A DNA stretch of 64,000 nt from Biomphalaria glabrata (taxonomy: Eukaryota; Mollusca; Gastropoda; Planorbidae): assembly GCF_947242115.1 (NCBI RefSeq), contig NC_074713.1, positions 10,670,001 through 10,734,000 on the forward strand, read 5' to 3'. Shown piece after piece: positions 1-12,000 of this stretch (position 1 is the stretch's first letter; each line of letters begins with the position of its first letter). Under the pieces are notes generated by a model. The model did no database searches. It was not told the DNA's origin and saw only the letters and a program-made list of their open reading frames with translations. Both the position numbers and the translations under genes were made by a program.

Positions 1-145
1 TAATGAAGTAACAAAGTGCTGATGTGTTTTCTTTAGTTTTAATTATTTAAAACTTGAACTTGAAACAATAAATGTATGTACAAAGATATATAAAACAGAT
101 ACAGGATTCAGTGAAAATGATCAATGAGTAAATATTTACTTTAAA

Positions 146-420
146 AACTAGCGACTTCTAAGCCTAACTTTCTAGCTCTCTCTCGTCTCAAACTAACACT
201 CCGCCTTTTATATCTTTCTTTAGAATAAAGAACCGTGACATCCCAATACCCATCCTTGACCCGTTTACATTTAATTTTCCCCTCAATTGTTTCTGTAATT
301 TAACCTACGCCAATTATGTCTCCCTGCTGTAGCCTTGAACCAAGTTTTAATCGGCGTCCTTCTGGCATTAAAGCGCGAGCACGCTGACCCGATTTGAGAT
401 AGGTACAATGTCCTCATTCT
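146..420 (-). other. Decayed coding-like segment, unidentified
   Basis: Read on the minus strand this stretch gives a basic, protein-like sequence rich in Arg, Lys and Gly, including the run KRVKDGYWDVTVLYSKERYK. It reads like the C-terminal part of a mobile-element protein. It is interrupted and part of it is duplicated next door. I do not recognise the family. Confidence 0.3.
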
Positions 421-609
421 GTGAACAGCGAGGTGTCACTAGGAACTGTATTTTGTAATTTAAGCTATGTTAATTTTGTTTCCCTGCTGTAGTCTTGAGC
501 TAAGTTTTAATTGGCGTCTTTCTGGCATTTAAGCGTGGGTACGCTGACCTGATTTGAGATAGGTACAATGTCCTCATTTTGTAAACAATGAGGTGTCACT
601 AGGGACGTG
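291..609. repeat. 160-bp tandem duplication, two diverged copies
   Basis: The sequence from 291 repeats from 451 with a 160-bp period. Both copies share the blocks tccctgctgtag, tttgagataggtacaatgtc and gaggtgtcactagg. Divergence is mostly C/T and G/A transitions, so the duplication is not recent. It overlaps the unidentified coding-like remnant, which was therefore duplicated with it. Confidence 0.7.
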
Positions 610-626
610 ACAACATGTACTTCAAA

Positions 627-1281
627 CAGGGCCGGTCCTACAGATTGCGGGGCCCTATGAGAAACAGATTGCGCGGGATCAGTCTGGGTAGGGAGTATGC
701 ATTTTATTCATAATTTACAACATTACTATCAAATTAACTTTACGAGCAATCTATAGTAGATAGTAGTTTTACAACAAAAAGCCGATAAATATTCAGATCT
801 GCATTTTAGATTTACTATCGACTAGCAAAATAGCGCTTTTGATTTTTTTTAAGATGTCAAGATAGATTTAAATCTATATTTTTATACCAGTGACTATTAA
901 AGTAAATTAAGAATTTGAACTTCTTGTTTTAGTTAAAAGTCGTCTTATTATTACATTTTCATTAAATGAAAGCTAACGTTTTTTTTCTTCTTATCTTGAG
1001 TAGGATTGGCGTTTTGCGTTTTCCATATTGAATGACACCCCGAAATGACAATTTTGTCTGTTTTTAAGGAGATTCGTATGAGTTTTCTGAACATTTTAAT
1101 AATTTCAGGAGACTTTCATGAATTTTTCGTAATTTTGCAATTTCAGGAGAATTCCAGGAGCTCCTGGAAAATCAGGAGGCCGCAGTAACCCTTTAAAAAT
1201 ACGTTAAAATGGTGTAATTTAATAATTTACACCTAGAATTCGCGCCTGGCCCACTGCAACCAATGCGTAAGGTCGACCTTG
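627..1281 (-). mobile_element. Non-autonomous hAT relic, reverse-orientation copy
   Basis: It starts with cagggccggtcct and ends near aaggtcgaccttg, close to the inverted ends of the better-preserved element at 3104-3770. The interior matches that element in reverse complement, including the block around aggagctcctgg and the stretch gaatgacacc. The flanks acttcaaa and cttctaaa are a plausible degraded 8-bp target duplication. No transposase reading frame survives. Confidence 0.65.
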
Positions 1282-1934
1282 CTTCTAAATATACACATGT
1301 AGATTAATAAAATTGATGATGAAAAATAATTGGATTATGTTAACTTTATTTATTGTAATAGTGCGGTCGTTTCAAATAGATTCTAAGTAAGTTAACAGTG
1401 AGGCTGAATACAAAGAAAGCTCATTGCACGACACCAACTTTATAAAATATGTGTTTAAAAACCTCACAGGAACAACAACTCTTTTCTCGATTCCTCTTCT
1501 CCCTCTCGATTCTGAATAATTCATTTGAATTATCTCTCTTGAAACATTAAATCGTGTGTAGGAATTAACAATGTAACTAAATCCGACGAACAGATTTATT
1601 AAAAGTAGATCAAAAGAATAATGACTAATGAGTTTAGTTTAAATCAGCTAGTAGGAATGTTTGGAGATGCAAATAGACACTAACATTCCATACCATGACA
1701 CATACACACTGTGACAAACACTTTTCATAGGCACTTTATGCCTTAACGCACAAAATAATATAAACAATATCTACACTAATTTCCTCTCCCTACATTGCAC
1801 ACAGGGTTTGAGTAGTCATGTGAGACACTAGACTTAGTGTTCGGAATCGAAGACATTGCCATTATTACACAAACACACACACTTATAAACCCATTTAAAG
1901 TTCAAGGCCAGTGCAGTTACTCTAAACTACTCAC
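1282..1934. other. Intergenic AT-rich stretch
   Basis: No gene is seen. Around 1800-1875 the plus strand reads GLSSHVRH and then a diverged tail like other LINE C-terminal zinc-finger ends here, so a short LINE 3' fragment is likely. The rest is unannotated. Confidence 0.4.
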
Positions 1935-2147
1935 CACGTAGGATAATCCGATAATATTTAACGAGGGCGCCTCTTGTGACGCGTCGGATTCCAAGACTTC
2001 CCCTTCGGCCTCCATAAATGGCGTTTCCCTTGTCGTGTGGCGTGCTTCATGCCTGGAGCTAAGACTCCCGTAGTAGTGTCCGCCCCTGTCACTTCCTCCA
2101 TAGGAGTGCAGCAAGGCTTCCTCTTTTTGAAACACAGGGTTATCCAT
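1935..2147 (-). CDS. First coding exon of a second ABCG5/8-like transporter gene (partial)
   Basis: This 71-codon exon begins at the ATG at 2147-2145 (MDNPVFQKEEALLHSYGG) and ends with SLNIIGLSYV at a perfect GTGAGT donor, phase 0. The first exon of the ABCG5-like gene at 28473-28715 ends with [10 protein letters not shown] at the same donor and in the same phase, so the two are homologous first exons. In ABCG5/8 proteins this motif opens the cytosolic N-terminus just before the nucleotide-binding domain. No later exon is visible in bases 1-1934, so the gene must continue beyond the left edge. The order (minus strand, 3.9 kb downstream of its neighbour's stop) indicates a tandem duplicate. 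It could be an ABCG8-type partner; the window does not decide. Confidence 0.72.
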
Positions 2148-3103
2148 GAACAGAGCTAGTGTCAAGTAGATAAATCGTCCCAATCACATTAAATTTACAA
2201 TAAGGATAAATAAAGAAGTCTTAGTCTTAGTCTAGCGAGTCCCAGAATGATCCACCACTGGAGTCTAGCGGTGAAACATGTTTTAGCGTTTTATATTCCC
2301 AGTTTGTTCCTTTCAAGTCAAGATATTTTCCCAGTTCATCGAATAACGACTTGAACCGACACACACGAAATCAGTTCCTTGGTGTGTTCTCAGTATGTGT
2401 CTTCATGTGTGTGTGTATGTGTGGTGTGCTGTTTGATAAACTCAAAAATTTTTAAACATTTTTTTTTCCTCGCCAGGTCAATAAAAAGGATATCAGTGTA
2501 AAGTGACGTCATGTTGGTTCTATATTTAGAAACAAAACACAACCTTCCAAAAGTACGCCGGTGTGAGATTCTGTCCAGCAGACGACTAATATTGGTGTGA
2601 TCTCAGAGTGATAGACAATCTCATATGTCACGGCGTAGAACTAAAATCTAGACATTTTTAAAAATCAATTTACATCCCAGGATATGCTCAATATAATAAA
2701 TAGAGACTACAAGCATTATCAATGGACGATTTTGATTTTTTAAAAAATGGAACAGAACCTCGAACTCATTAATATAATTACATTAATTTGCATAAAAAAG
2801 GAGGGAGGGGGGAGAGTTAAAAGGAGCTTTAACACAATGTTTTGTTCTGAATGAATTTTAAAAAATAAAGAAAAAACTTTGTCAAGACAGAATGTTTTAA
2901 AAGGATCAAGACTTCTGTGTGTAGTCACTCAATGAACTCCTTATGTTGTGTCTGTTCTATTTATATGAATGTTTCTGTTTTTTAGTTGAGGAATGGGTCC
3001 TTGCAATCACAACAAATTTCGATAATGATCAATAACGCAGTCTTAGTCTTAGTTTAGTAATAGTAACTACTCGACCCACGGCGTAGCCTACTCCGCTATT
3101 TGG
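2148..3103. other. Intergenic, no gene seen
   Basis: AT-rich sequence upstream of the partial ABCG exon, with a short GT-rich tract near 2400. It would contain that gene's promoter and any 5' UTR, but no TATA box or other element could be assigned with confidence. Confidence 0.4.
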
Positions 3104-3770
3104 CAGGGCCGGCCTTAGACCAATGCAACCTACGTGACCGCAGTGGGCCCCGCACTTTCAAAGAACCCGCGCTAATTCTAGGTGTGAATTATGAAATTAA
3201 ACCGTTTTATAACTTTAACAGAATTCCCGCAGCATCCTGATTTACCAGGAGCTCCATGAAATTTCCTGAAATTACAAAATATACGAAAAAGTCATGGAAA
3301 TATCCGAAAATTATTAAAATCTTTTGAAATCACACAAATCTCCTGAAATATATAGACAAAAATTGTCATTTTGAGGTGTCATTCAATATGAAAAAACGTC
3401 AATCCTACGCGCGATAAAAAAAGGCATTATGCAATTGTGGAATCTGGTGAAAGAAGCTTTTCGCAACTCAAGCTAATGAAGAATTACTTGAGATCAACAA
3501 TTCTCAAAGATAGGTTGAAACATTTGGTAATTCTTGCTATTGAGCGTGATCTATGTAGGAAATAAAATTTTAATGCTCTACTGTATGACTTCGCTACACG
3601 CAAGGCTCATAAAGTAATTCTGTACGTAGTAAAGAATGATTAAAATACAAAGAAGAATTTATGTTCTTATACAAACTCTTAAATTTCACTTATTATTCGT
3701 ATCCCTACCCAAACTTGGCCCCGCCAAATCCGTTTTGCATAGGGCCCCACAACGGTTGAGTCCGGACCTG
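3104..3770 (+). mobile_element. hAT transposon deletion derivative with target duplication
   Basis: The ends are inverted repeats: cagggccggcctta at the left, and gtccggacctg at the right, which reads caggtccggac on the other strand. The flanks ctatttgg (3096-3103) and ctatttag (3771-3778) match at 7 of 8 positions, the 8-bp duplication typical of hAT. The last 45 codons of a transposase survive inside (3431-3565). The 667-bp size shows that most of the transposase was deleted. A second copy in reverse orientation lies at 627-1281. Confidence 0.85.
3431..3565 (+). pseudogene. hAT transposase C-terminal dimerisation remnant
   Basis: An open stretch of 44 codons and a stop reads GERSFSQLKLMKNYLRST, then LKDRLKHLVILAIERDL. 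This is the conserved hATC dimerisation block, in which a Glu-Arg-x-Phe-Ser start is followed by Lys-x-x-Leu-Arg-Ser-x-Met/Ile. Everything upstream of it in a normal transposase of 600 or more residues is missing. It most resembles the ZMYM1/TTF-type branch of hAT proteins. Confidence 0.8.
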
Positions 3771-4010
3771 CTATTTAGTAACGGGTGAATACAGAGTAGA
3801 TAACTTGTTCTCCTCCCCCCCCCCTCTTTTTCGCCGCTAAAACTACGTGGGGTAGAAATAAAAAAGAGTGAACTTTCCATGACTTCTTGGTCCGGCCCTG
3901 CTATTTTGTGACGGGTCAATACTACTTGTTCTCCCTCCCCCCTCTTTTTTTGTTGGGTAACTCTAGTCCGACGTGCAGAAAAAAAAGATTTATCTTTCCT
4001 TTACTTCTTG
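3771..4010. repeat. Tandem duplication of about 130 bp
   Basis: The segment starting ctatttagtaacggg at 3771 recurs at 3901 as ctattttgtgacggg, followed in both by a ttgttctcc / C-rich / Ctttttt tract. The first copy ends in ggtccggccctg, which resembles the adjacent hAT end, so the transposon end or its flank was probably included in the duplication. Confidence 0.5.
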
Positions 4011-4181
4011 TCCAAACTCTTGAGCCATGAAGAGAATTATATATATAGATAATACTAAACCTACTAACCCTAAACTCTGATACTAACACTACTTGTATAA
4101 CTGTGATCCATATCCCATAAGTTGCTATTTTTGTAAGATTTGATAGTAAGAAATTATAGTTATAATTATTATAGTTATAAT

Positions 4182-4236
4182 TTCTCTCTCTCTCTCTCTC
4201 ACTCACACACACACACATGCACACAAACACACAAAG
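4182..4236. repeat. (CT)n(CA)n microsatellite
   Basis: A pure CT run is followed by interrupted CA repeats. Short reading frames across it are low-complexity artefacts. Confidence 0.9.
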
Positions 4237-6058
4237 ATATTTGCCTTCCACACTTGGTGTTATTTTCATAGTAGAAATAATATAAAAACACAGAAGTCAA
4301 AACACAAACTCTTTTCTTTGATTCAAACACTCGAATTAAGTTCAAATATTGAAATGATAAAAAACATAAATGGAGAACTAAATGTAAATGCTACAATGTA
4401 GTGGCCAGGCACATCTGATGTTCTTTGGTAAATGAGAAAACGGCTAACATTTGGAAGCACTAAAGATATTGCGCGTTCAATATGGGCAAATAATTGTATA
4501 CAGCAGCCGTGCAGAGTAAAACACATAGAATTAACAGTATTAAAATATTGAATCTAATACATTTGGTTAGGAAGAGGCCCGTTTCTGGATTCTTTTAAAA
4601 CTCCATTGGATTAAAAACGTTGATTCGTATTGCCTTACATAATGATTATTATTATTATGCTTGATCACAGATCAATTGAATCTGACAGCGTCAGACATAA
4701 GACATGTAATCACAAATATCCAAAAACAATAAAATGAACATTGTATCCCAAGCATCTATTAGTAACTATGTACATGTTTATAAATAGCATCAGTGCTAAA
4801 CAAGGTAGGTAAGAAACTTTCAGGTTTAACTGTATTAATCAAACCGTCATGCATTTCTTATCACAAAAATGATGTCTATGTGGTATATTATTAGGTTCAA
4901 TGACAGCCTGTTTCTGTGTTGTGCTAAACACAAATATTGTCGCTCTAAAACATTTTTATTACAAAACTTTTACCAACTCACTCTGTCTGTCAGTCTGGTA
5001 AAAGAGTTCAACCCGTTATTTCCCCCGCGCTCATTCTCAGATGAAGTCGAAACTTTGGACAATTACAGAGATGTAAAGACAATATATAAATCAATACAAA
5101 AAAAATACAAAGTAGTTAACTTATTGCTGGTAATTAATTATTTTACTTGATACCGACAAAAGAAATTAATATTTCTCCAGCAGTAAGAGATATAGCTAAA
5201 GATGTAAAAGGGAGGGGGGGGGGGTTGTTCTCAAGGATAATCGCACATGCTATTTTTCCCACACCCATTCAAAATCAAAATGAAATTTTTGTTTAAAGTA
5301 TTCATTGTCCCTAACAAAACATATAATTATTTTTTTAAAGCAATTAACAATTTATTATTGGTAATTAGTTATTTTGTTTGATATCGGAAAAGTTAATAAC
5401 TTCTATATTATTAAGAAATATAGTTGTAAATGTGGAATTGTACCCATAAGATAAACTTTGCTTTATTTTTGTTTTGTTTTTTAACTTTTAAGTTTTTCTT
5501 GTATTATTCTCTCACAGGTATTAAGTCCAACAATTTGAGACTACGCTGCTTGATATTGCTCATATTGAAATAAGAAACAATTTTTGAATTTCGACTATTG
5601 ATGTGCGTGTCCTTTGAAAAGCTACAATTTTAAAAAGAAATGGGTCGCTAGAATGGAATGAGACAATCAGGTCTCGATATGTAATAGGTCAATAATCAGG
5701 TCCTCAAGCTGACTGATAAACGTCGCACTACTGGAAGTTACAATTATGCTCTAGAGAAAAAAAAATAGTACCAAGTATGATGTGTCATAACTGTTGGTAT
5801 ATCACATGTGTCAGTTGCGTATTGGGTTAAAAGATTGTCCCATGACCTAAGGCATCAAAGTCGTGATGACCTTTGTTGAAGTTTAAAATTAAATGGAAGA
5901 GGTTATATAACAAAATGTTTTAGGAAGCTGGATTCACAGTGATAGGGCAAGACTCTGCTAAGTTTGATTGTATAACACATCAGAAATCTTTTCTCCTAGC
6001 CTTTCAGTTCACACAGATATATAGTTCATGTCCCACATTTGTCACCACTACTTGACTG
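4237..6058. other. Probable 3' UTR and downstream flank of the ABCG5-like gene
   Basis: No coding sequence is recognised. The part nearest 6058 should be the 3' UTR of the minus-strand transporter gene. A candidate polyadenylation hexamer (AATAAA on the minus strand) lies at 5462-5467, about 590 bases past the stop. The rest is AT-rich with homopolymer runs. Confidence 0.45.
5462..5467 (-). promoter_or_regulatory. Candidate polyadenylation signal, ABCG5-like gene
   Basis: The plus-strand hexamer tttatt reads AATAAA on the transcript strand, about 590 bases downstream of the stop codon. The sequence is AT-rich, so a chance match is possible. Confidence 0.35.
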
Positions 6059-9000
6059 CTAGTGCAGAACGGGAGAGCCCCTCAGTTTGAACAGAGAGAT
6101 AGCCAGGCCAAGTGTAGCCACCAGATAGGCGCCGGTCAGGATAAAGTTCCGGGTCATGTGTTCCAGAGCCTGTGGGTACTGAGCGTGAATAAACTCTGCA
6201 CCAGTCTTGATACACTGCTGACCTGACGGGTTAGAGAAATAATAGGCTAGCATTAATCTAATTGAAACTTATTACAGTAGTTATAAGCATATTATTAGCA
6301 TTAGACTCATTTTTGGTAAATATACAGACACAGTAAGACATACAGTATGACTCGATATGGCTTCTGTCACATTTGTCTTAGAAGAGACTGGATCACTATC
6401 ATATTCTTGAACCCCGGATCACGGGTGCCTTGTTTCGCTACTGTCTCTGATCATTAATATAAAACTAGAACTCATGTGTGATTTGAACCGAGCAAATATA
6501 ATCATGATCTTTCCATGTGTAGTAATATCCCAGAGTTCATTTTTAAACAATTTGTAGACATTTGTGTAATAACATTAATTACATAATTTACATTCTTAAT
6601 GTTTTAAAAATTGAAAACAGGATAACATATTGTCAACCTATATCAGGGGTTCTCAAGATCTTAGAGAGTTTGGTGTATGAAATGTCAGAGAGATTTAAAT
6701 CTGTATTTGCTCTTTCAGAGAGAAGATGTTACTGGTGAAGTTCAAACTGTTAAACTAACCATCAGGAACATTCTGGAACTAGTGCGTTTGTAAATGTATT
6801 TGTCTCCATTCAAATAAGACAGCACAATATTTAGGGCTGTAATTTGCCCACCCCTGAGCTAGAGTCATTCAGACCTGTTACGATTAGCCGAAAGGATAGC
6901 GCACTGAACTATAAAATATTGCTTAGCTGTCTTCCATACTGGACAGGGTAAGGCTTGAAGATTTACATTTAGAGAGGGCACCCTGTGGGCTGTACTGACA
7001 GTAGAGATATGGGGACAGGTTTCATTCGATAGGCTAGGCACTAACATTTTCAATTATTAGAAAAAAATGTTTCTACTTTTTCTCAAGCCATCAAGAATCG
7101 GACCAGTGAACTGTGTGATTTTGTTGAAGGGTATAATGAAAACAACCTAACTGTAACATCCAAGCTTTGCACTTGGTCAAAATGCAGCTCTACCTGACCA
7201 GAAAACAACTTTAAAAATTCATTAGAACAAAACTGTTTTTATATACTTATAAAAAATAGAAGCATTTTTTTAGCTAGTTTGGGCTCTTTTGGTGGATCCA
7301 TTCGAAATGCAAGAGGTCTTTATGTCCCACTCTTTATAAGACAGTTTACGATAGAAATGTTTTATAACTAAACTTAGTTTTCACACTGTCCATGTCTATG
7401 TGTCACGTACTGAAGGGGCTGGACTCCATAGGCGTACCCTAATGTTTTAAATGGGTATGACTTACCTCGTCCAGAAGTATCACAAGTAAACTGAAGTCCG
7501 CTGAACTCATTTCCCACAACGATCTCTGTCACATACTTGTGGATGGCCACGTAGCCTGCCCACTGCAGGATTGTTGGCATGTTCTCCATCGTCCTGGCAA
7601 AACAAAATAGTTTGACTCATTGAAAGCGTTGGCATAATAGGTAAAAATAAAAATAAAGTCTCAATTTCAGACCTTGTGGTCTATGATGTAAAGGTCATCT
7701 GTTTCTGTGGCCCATGGTTAACGAGGTTGTCATGTGGCCAGCACAACGATCAACCGCCTGTACTTTTCCCAAGGTACCCGTTAGAGCTTGGTGGACTCAC
7801 AGGCGCCCGATGATCCCGAAATTTAAAAACTAAGTCTTCACCAGGATTCGAATTCCGGACCCCGTTTCGGAAGCCAAGCGCTTAAACGCTCAGCCACCGC
7901 GCGCATATTGAGAAATATATGTGTCAAAAGAGTCAAACCACACACACACACACACACTCTCAACATCACATAGCAAGAGTCTCTTACTTATATATTAAAT
8001 AGTCTATGCTTAGATATTTATTATATTTAAAATATTTCATATCTTAAAATACTTAAGGTTAATACACATAACAAGAAGTCAGCCATAGAGGCTGGTCAAA
8101 GTACATTTTATTTTAAGAATGAGAACTTTAACAAAGGTTGGCAAAAATTGTTAAAAATTAAATCTATTCTAATTTTTTTTTATAGTGGCGTAGCTAGAGT
8201 GGGGGGGGGGGAGGGGGAGAATTTAAAAATCCCCCCCCCCCGGGCACCCACTAGAGGGATCACGCAAATGATTATTTTTTATTTTAATATTACTCAAAAT
8301 GAAGCCCCCAACCCCTCAAAGAGGTCAAGCTCCCCGGGCCCCTAAATGATGGCAAATTCCTAGATGCGCCACTGGTTTTTTTTAATTTTCTAATCAAAAA
8401 ATATAAATATTTAAGGAATTGTTTAAAAAATTCTTTCTTTCTTTCTTTCCGTTATTGCAGCATCCGTTCTAAAAACAATGTAAGCTTTTGTAGTGCAAGT
8501 AACATGTTATATTCTTGTGTTTGATGCACAGACACGTTCACTGACCTCAGAAGCCCAGAAGCGACCAGGCCAGAGGCTGAAAAAATCAACGCTGTTGTGT
8601 TGTTGGCCAGTTGGGCGTTCCTGAAGAAGCCACAGATGCTGATGGTCATCACCTCGCCAAACTGCTGTAACATGATGGACACCAGGACGAAGGCACCAAA
8701 ACTGACAATGTTTGGATTCATCCCTGCAACCCTGTTAGAGAACAGTCACAGTCACTCAACTATGTACTATATTGTACTGATCTAGCTTCGTTTAGAGATT
8801 ATATAACAGTAACTCAACTATGTACTATATTGTACTGATCTAGCTTAGTTTAGAGATTATATAACAGTCACTCAACTATTTACTATATTGTACTGACCTA
8901 GCTTAGTTTAGAGATTATATAACAGTCACTCAACTATTTACTATATTGTACTGACCTAGCTTAGTTTAGAGATTATATAACAGTAACTCAACTATTTACT

Positions 9001-12000
9001 ATATTGTACTGACCTAGCTTAGTTTAGAGATTATGTTGATTTTGTAAATTAAATATATTGTGCATTGTTTTTAACGATGGTAAAAGTAGTGACGTAGTCA
9101 AACAGAAGAATGTCGTTGTATAATACGGGTACATGATAGGAGAAGAATATGTCTAGAGCTTGTAGAAAGATGGATATTGAATAGACTGCTGATTAAAATG
9201 ACGGATAGAAAGACAAGACGATCATCCCCATATGTAAATAAACATCAGTTGAACTATTTACAAGTTTTATTAAGTATATTTAATTGTTGTCTCCCTTGGA
9301 TGTGTTCAGACTTTCATTTAAAATAGTGAAATAGTATCAAACAGACAACACAAACAGGACAATATACTCACTGGGATATCGATTGGATAGATATACTGAC
9401 AGGGATATAGATGAGATGGATATACAATATCTAATTTTTAGACCCATTTTAGAGTGCTAAACTGTATTCTCAAAGATTGTTGTTGTTGTTGTTTTGTGTC
9501 AAATTGCCTCCAAAACTATTTTTGGTCATGGAGCTCTAGATCTAGATATCAAGAGTGAGACAGCCCCCTGACGTCAGACAGCTTCCAAACGAGACAGCTG
9601 GAGATTTATTACTAAGGATTCACGTTAGAGACCAATATGAAATCTTCTACCGAGGACAGAAAGAAAACGGTTGTCTCAGCTATGTAGATCACAGCTAGGA
9701 TTGTCTAGCCACTTGAAATATTTCATTAATCAATAATACTCGGACTCGAAGACAAGACTTTTAAAGAATACATATTTAAAAAATACATTTTGAAAGAATA
9801 CATATTGAAAGAATACATATTTAAAGAATTCATCTTCTCAAGTTGTAATTTTGTAACTTAGCCGTTATTTAGTTATTGTTTTTGTTTGAAAATTAAAGTG
9901 ATTTTGAAGTTTGATTTCATCTTTCACCTGTCCATATTTATTTAGTCACGTGAGCTTCTTAAGATTTTCAAATGACTAACATGGCTATCTGTGAGAGTTT
10001 TTTTTCTTTGCTTGTTTGTTCGTAAGATTTTATTGTTTTAGAAATACACTGACAAGAAAGACGTTGTCTCCACAAAACAGAAAGAGGTTGTCTCCACAAA
10101 ACAGAAAGAGGTTGTCTGCACAAAACAGAAAGAGGTTGTCTCCACAAAACAGAAAGAGCTTGTCTCCACAAAACAGAAAGAGGTTGTCTCCACAAAACAG
10201 AAAGAGGTTGTCTCCACAAAACAGAAAGAGGTTGTCTGCACAAAACAGAAAGAGGTTGTCTCCACAAAACAGAAAGAGCTTGTCTCCACAAAACAGAAAG
10301 AGGTTGTCTTCACAAAACAAAAAGAGCTTGTCTCCACAAAACAGAAAGAGGTTGTCTCCACAAAACAGAAAGAGCCTGTCTCCACAAAACAGAAAGAGGT
10401 TGTCTCCACAAAACAGAAAGAGGTTGTCTGCACAAAACAGAAAGAGGTTGTCTCCACAAAACAGAAAGAGCTTGTCTCCACAAAACAGAAAGAGGTTGTC
10501 TTCACAAAACAAAAAGAGCTTGTCTCCACAAAACAGAAAGAGGTTGTCTCCACAAAACAGAAAGAGCCTGTCTCCACAAAACAGAAAGAGGTTGTCTCCA
10601 CAAAACAGAAAGAGGTTGTCTTCACAAAACAGAAAGAGCTTGTCTCCACAAAACAGAAAGAGGTTGTCTCCACAAAACAGAAAGAGCCTGTCTCCACAAA
10701 ACAGAAAGAGGTTGTCTCCACAAAACAGAAAGAGGTTGTCTCCACAAAACAGAAAGAGGTTATCATCTGGCATTGAATATATACTAGTATTTTAGGTATT
10801 GATAGCATTAACTTATACTAAATTTACACATAATCAAATATAAACAAACACTATGTACCAGATCTGGTGTCTTTGAAAGCATCATAACACAAAGCCGCTT
10901 ACCAATAAAGAGCCGAAGCAAAAAGGGCTCCAGAAATGATGTTGAAAGGTAGGCAATGAATGTAGTATGCGCTGACAAAGGTGGCCGTAGAATATAGACC
11001 ATCGTGGTTCTCTCGATAGAATAAGTCTCGAAGAACTGGAACTAAAAGTTATAACAAAATATTAATTTCATTTTCACCAAATTTACATCTACATTTAAAA
11101 GTTTATAACTTTATTTTCTAACAAGTTTTATTTATAAAGTCAGGAACGTTATAAAATTAATTGATTTCAAATCGAAATTTGTCTCCCTTGAACTGGCTTT
11201 TTTTCGATCCAAGAATACTTTGCAAAAAAAGGTTTATTTATTTGATTAAATGCTTTGCGACATTGTACTACAAAGAAACCGTTGAAATAAAATGCCAACA
11301 TGAATGTCGTCAAAAAAAAAGAAAGAAAGAAAGAGATATATTTAAAAGTAAGAAACCTTTAAGACTGCTATCTATCACTGCATTTCGGAACGCCAATTAT
11401 ATCGTTTAGCTTACAGAAAGCGATTCCATTGACCAGTCCAACGTAGGGCGCCACTTGAATAGACTGATAAATGATGCCCAGTCTGTCTTGAATGCTGCCC
11501 TGGTTGTTCCCCAGCCGCCCCAGGAACATGAGGATGAAGGGCACAAAGAATGGCAGTAGCAGAAATCTGGCCAGGAAGGCGCTACGGTCTCGCTTCAAGT
11601 GCACGTTCATTCGGCTGACAATAGAAAGAAACAAAATTGGTTTTTAAAATCTGAATGAAAATTTTGTTTGTAAGTGTCAATAGCTATTGTTAACTTTAAA
11701 GACTAGATCTCATATACAACTAAAGATAATAATAATAATAATAACAACAACAATAACAATAATAATAATAATAACAACAATATACCCCATTGTTAAATCA
11801 ACCGAAGGGATAATGACAACTGAACTCAAAGGTACCTTCAAAGCCCTTAACATTTCTAAGACGATTCTCGTTGTGTGTCAGAGGGTGGTACTGCTGCAGA
11901 CCAATGGACACTGATAATGGGATTACAATAAATGTCTCTCTTTAACGAAACCCGACCCTGGCAGTGCCACATAATGAATACTCGTTCGTTTCTAATAATA

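Noticed and set aside
10016-10808. Long frames (about 250 codons, both strands) as repeat-protein genes
   Set aside because: They are by-products of a 24-bp minisatellite whose unit is a multiple of three, inside an intron of the ABCG5-like gene.
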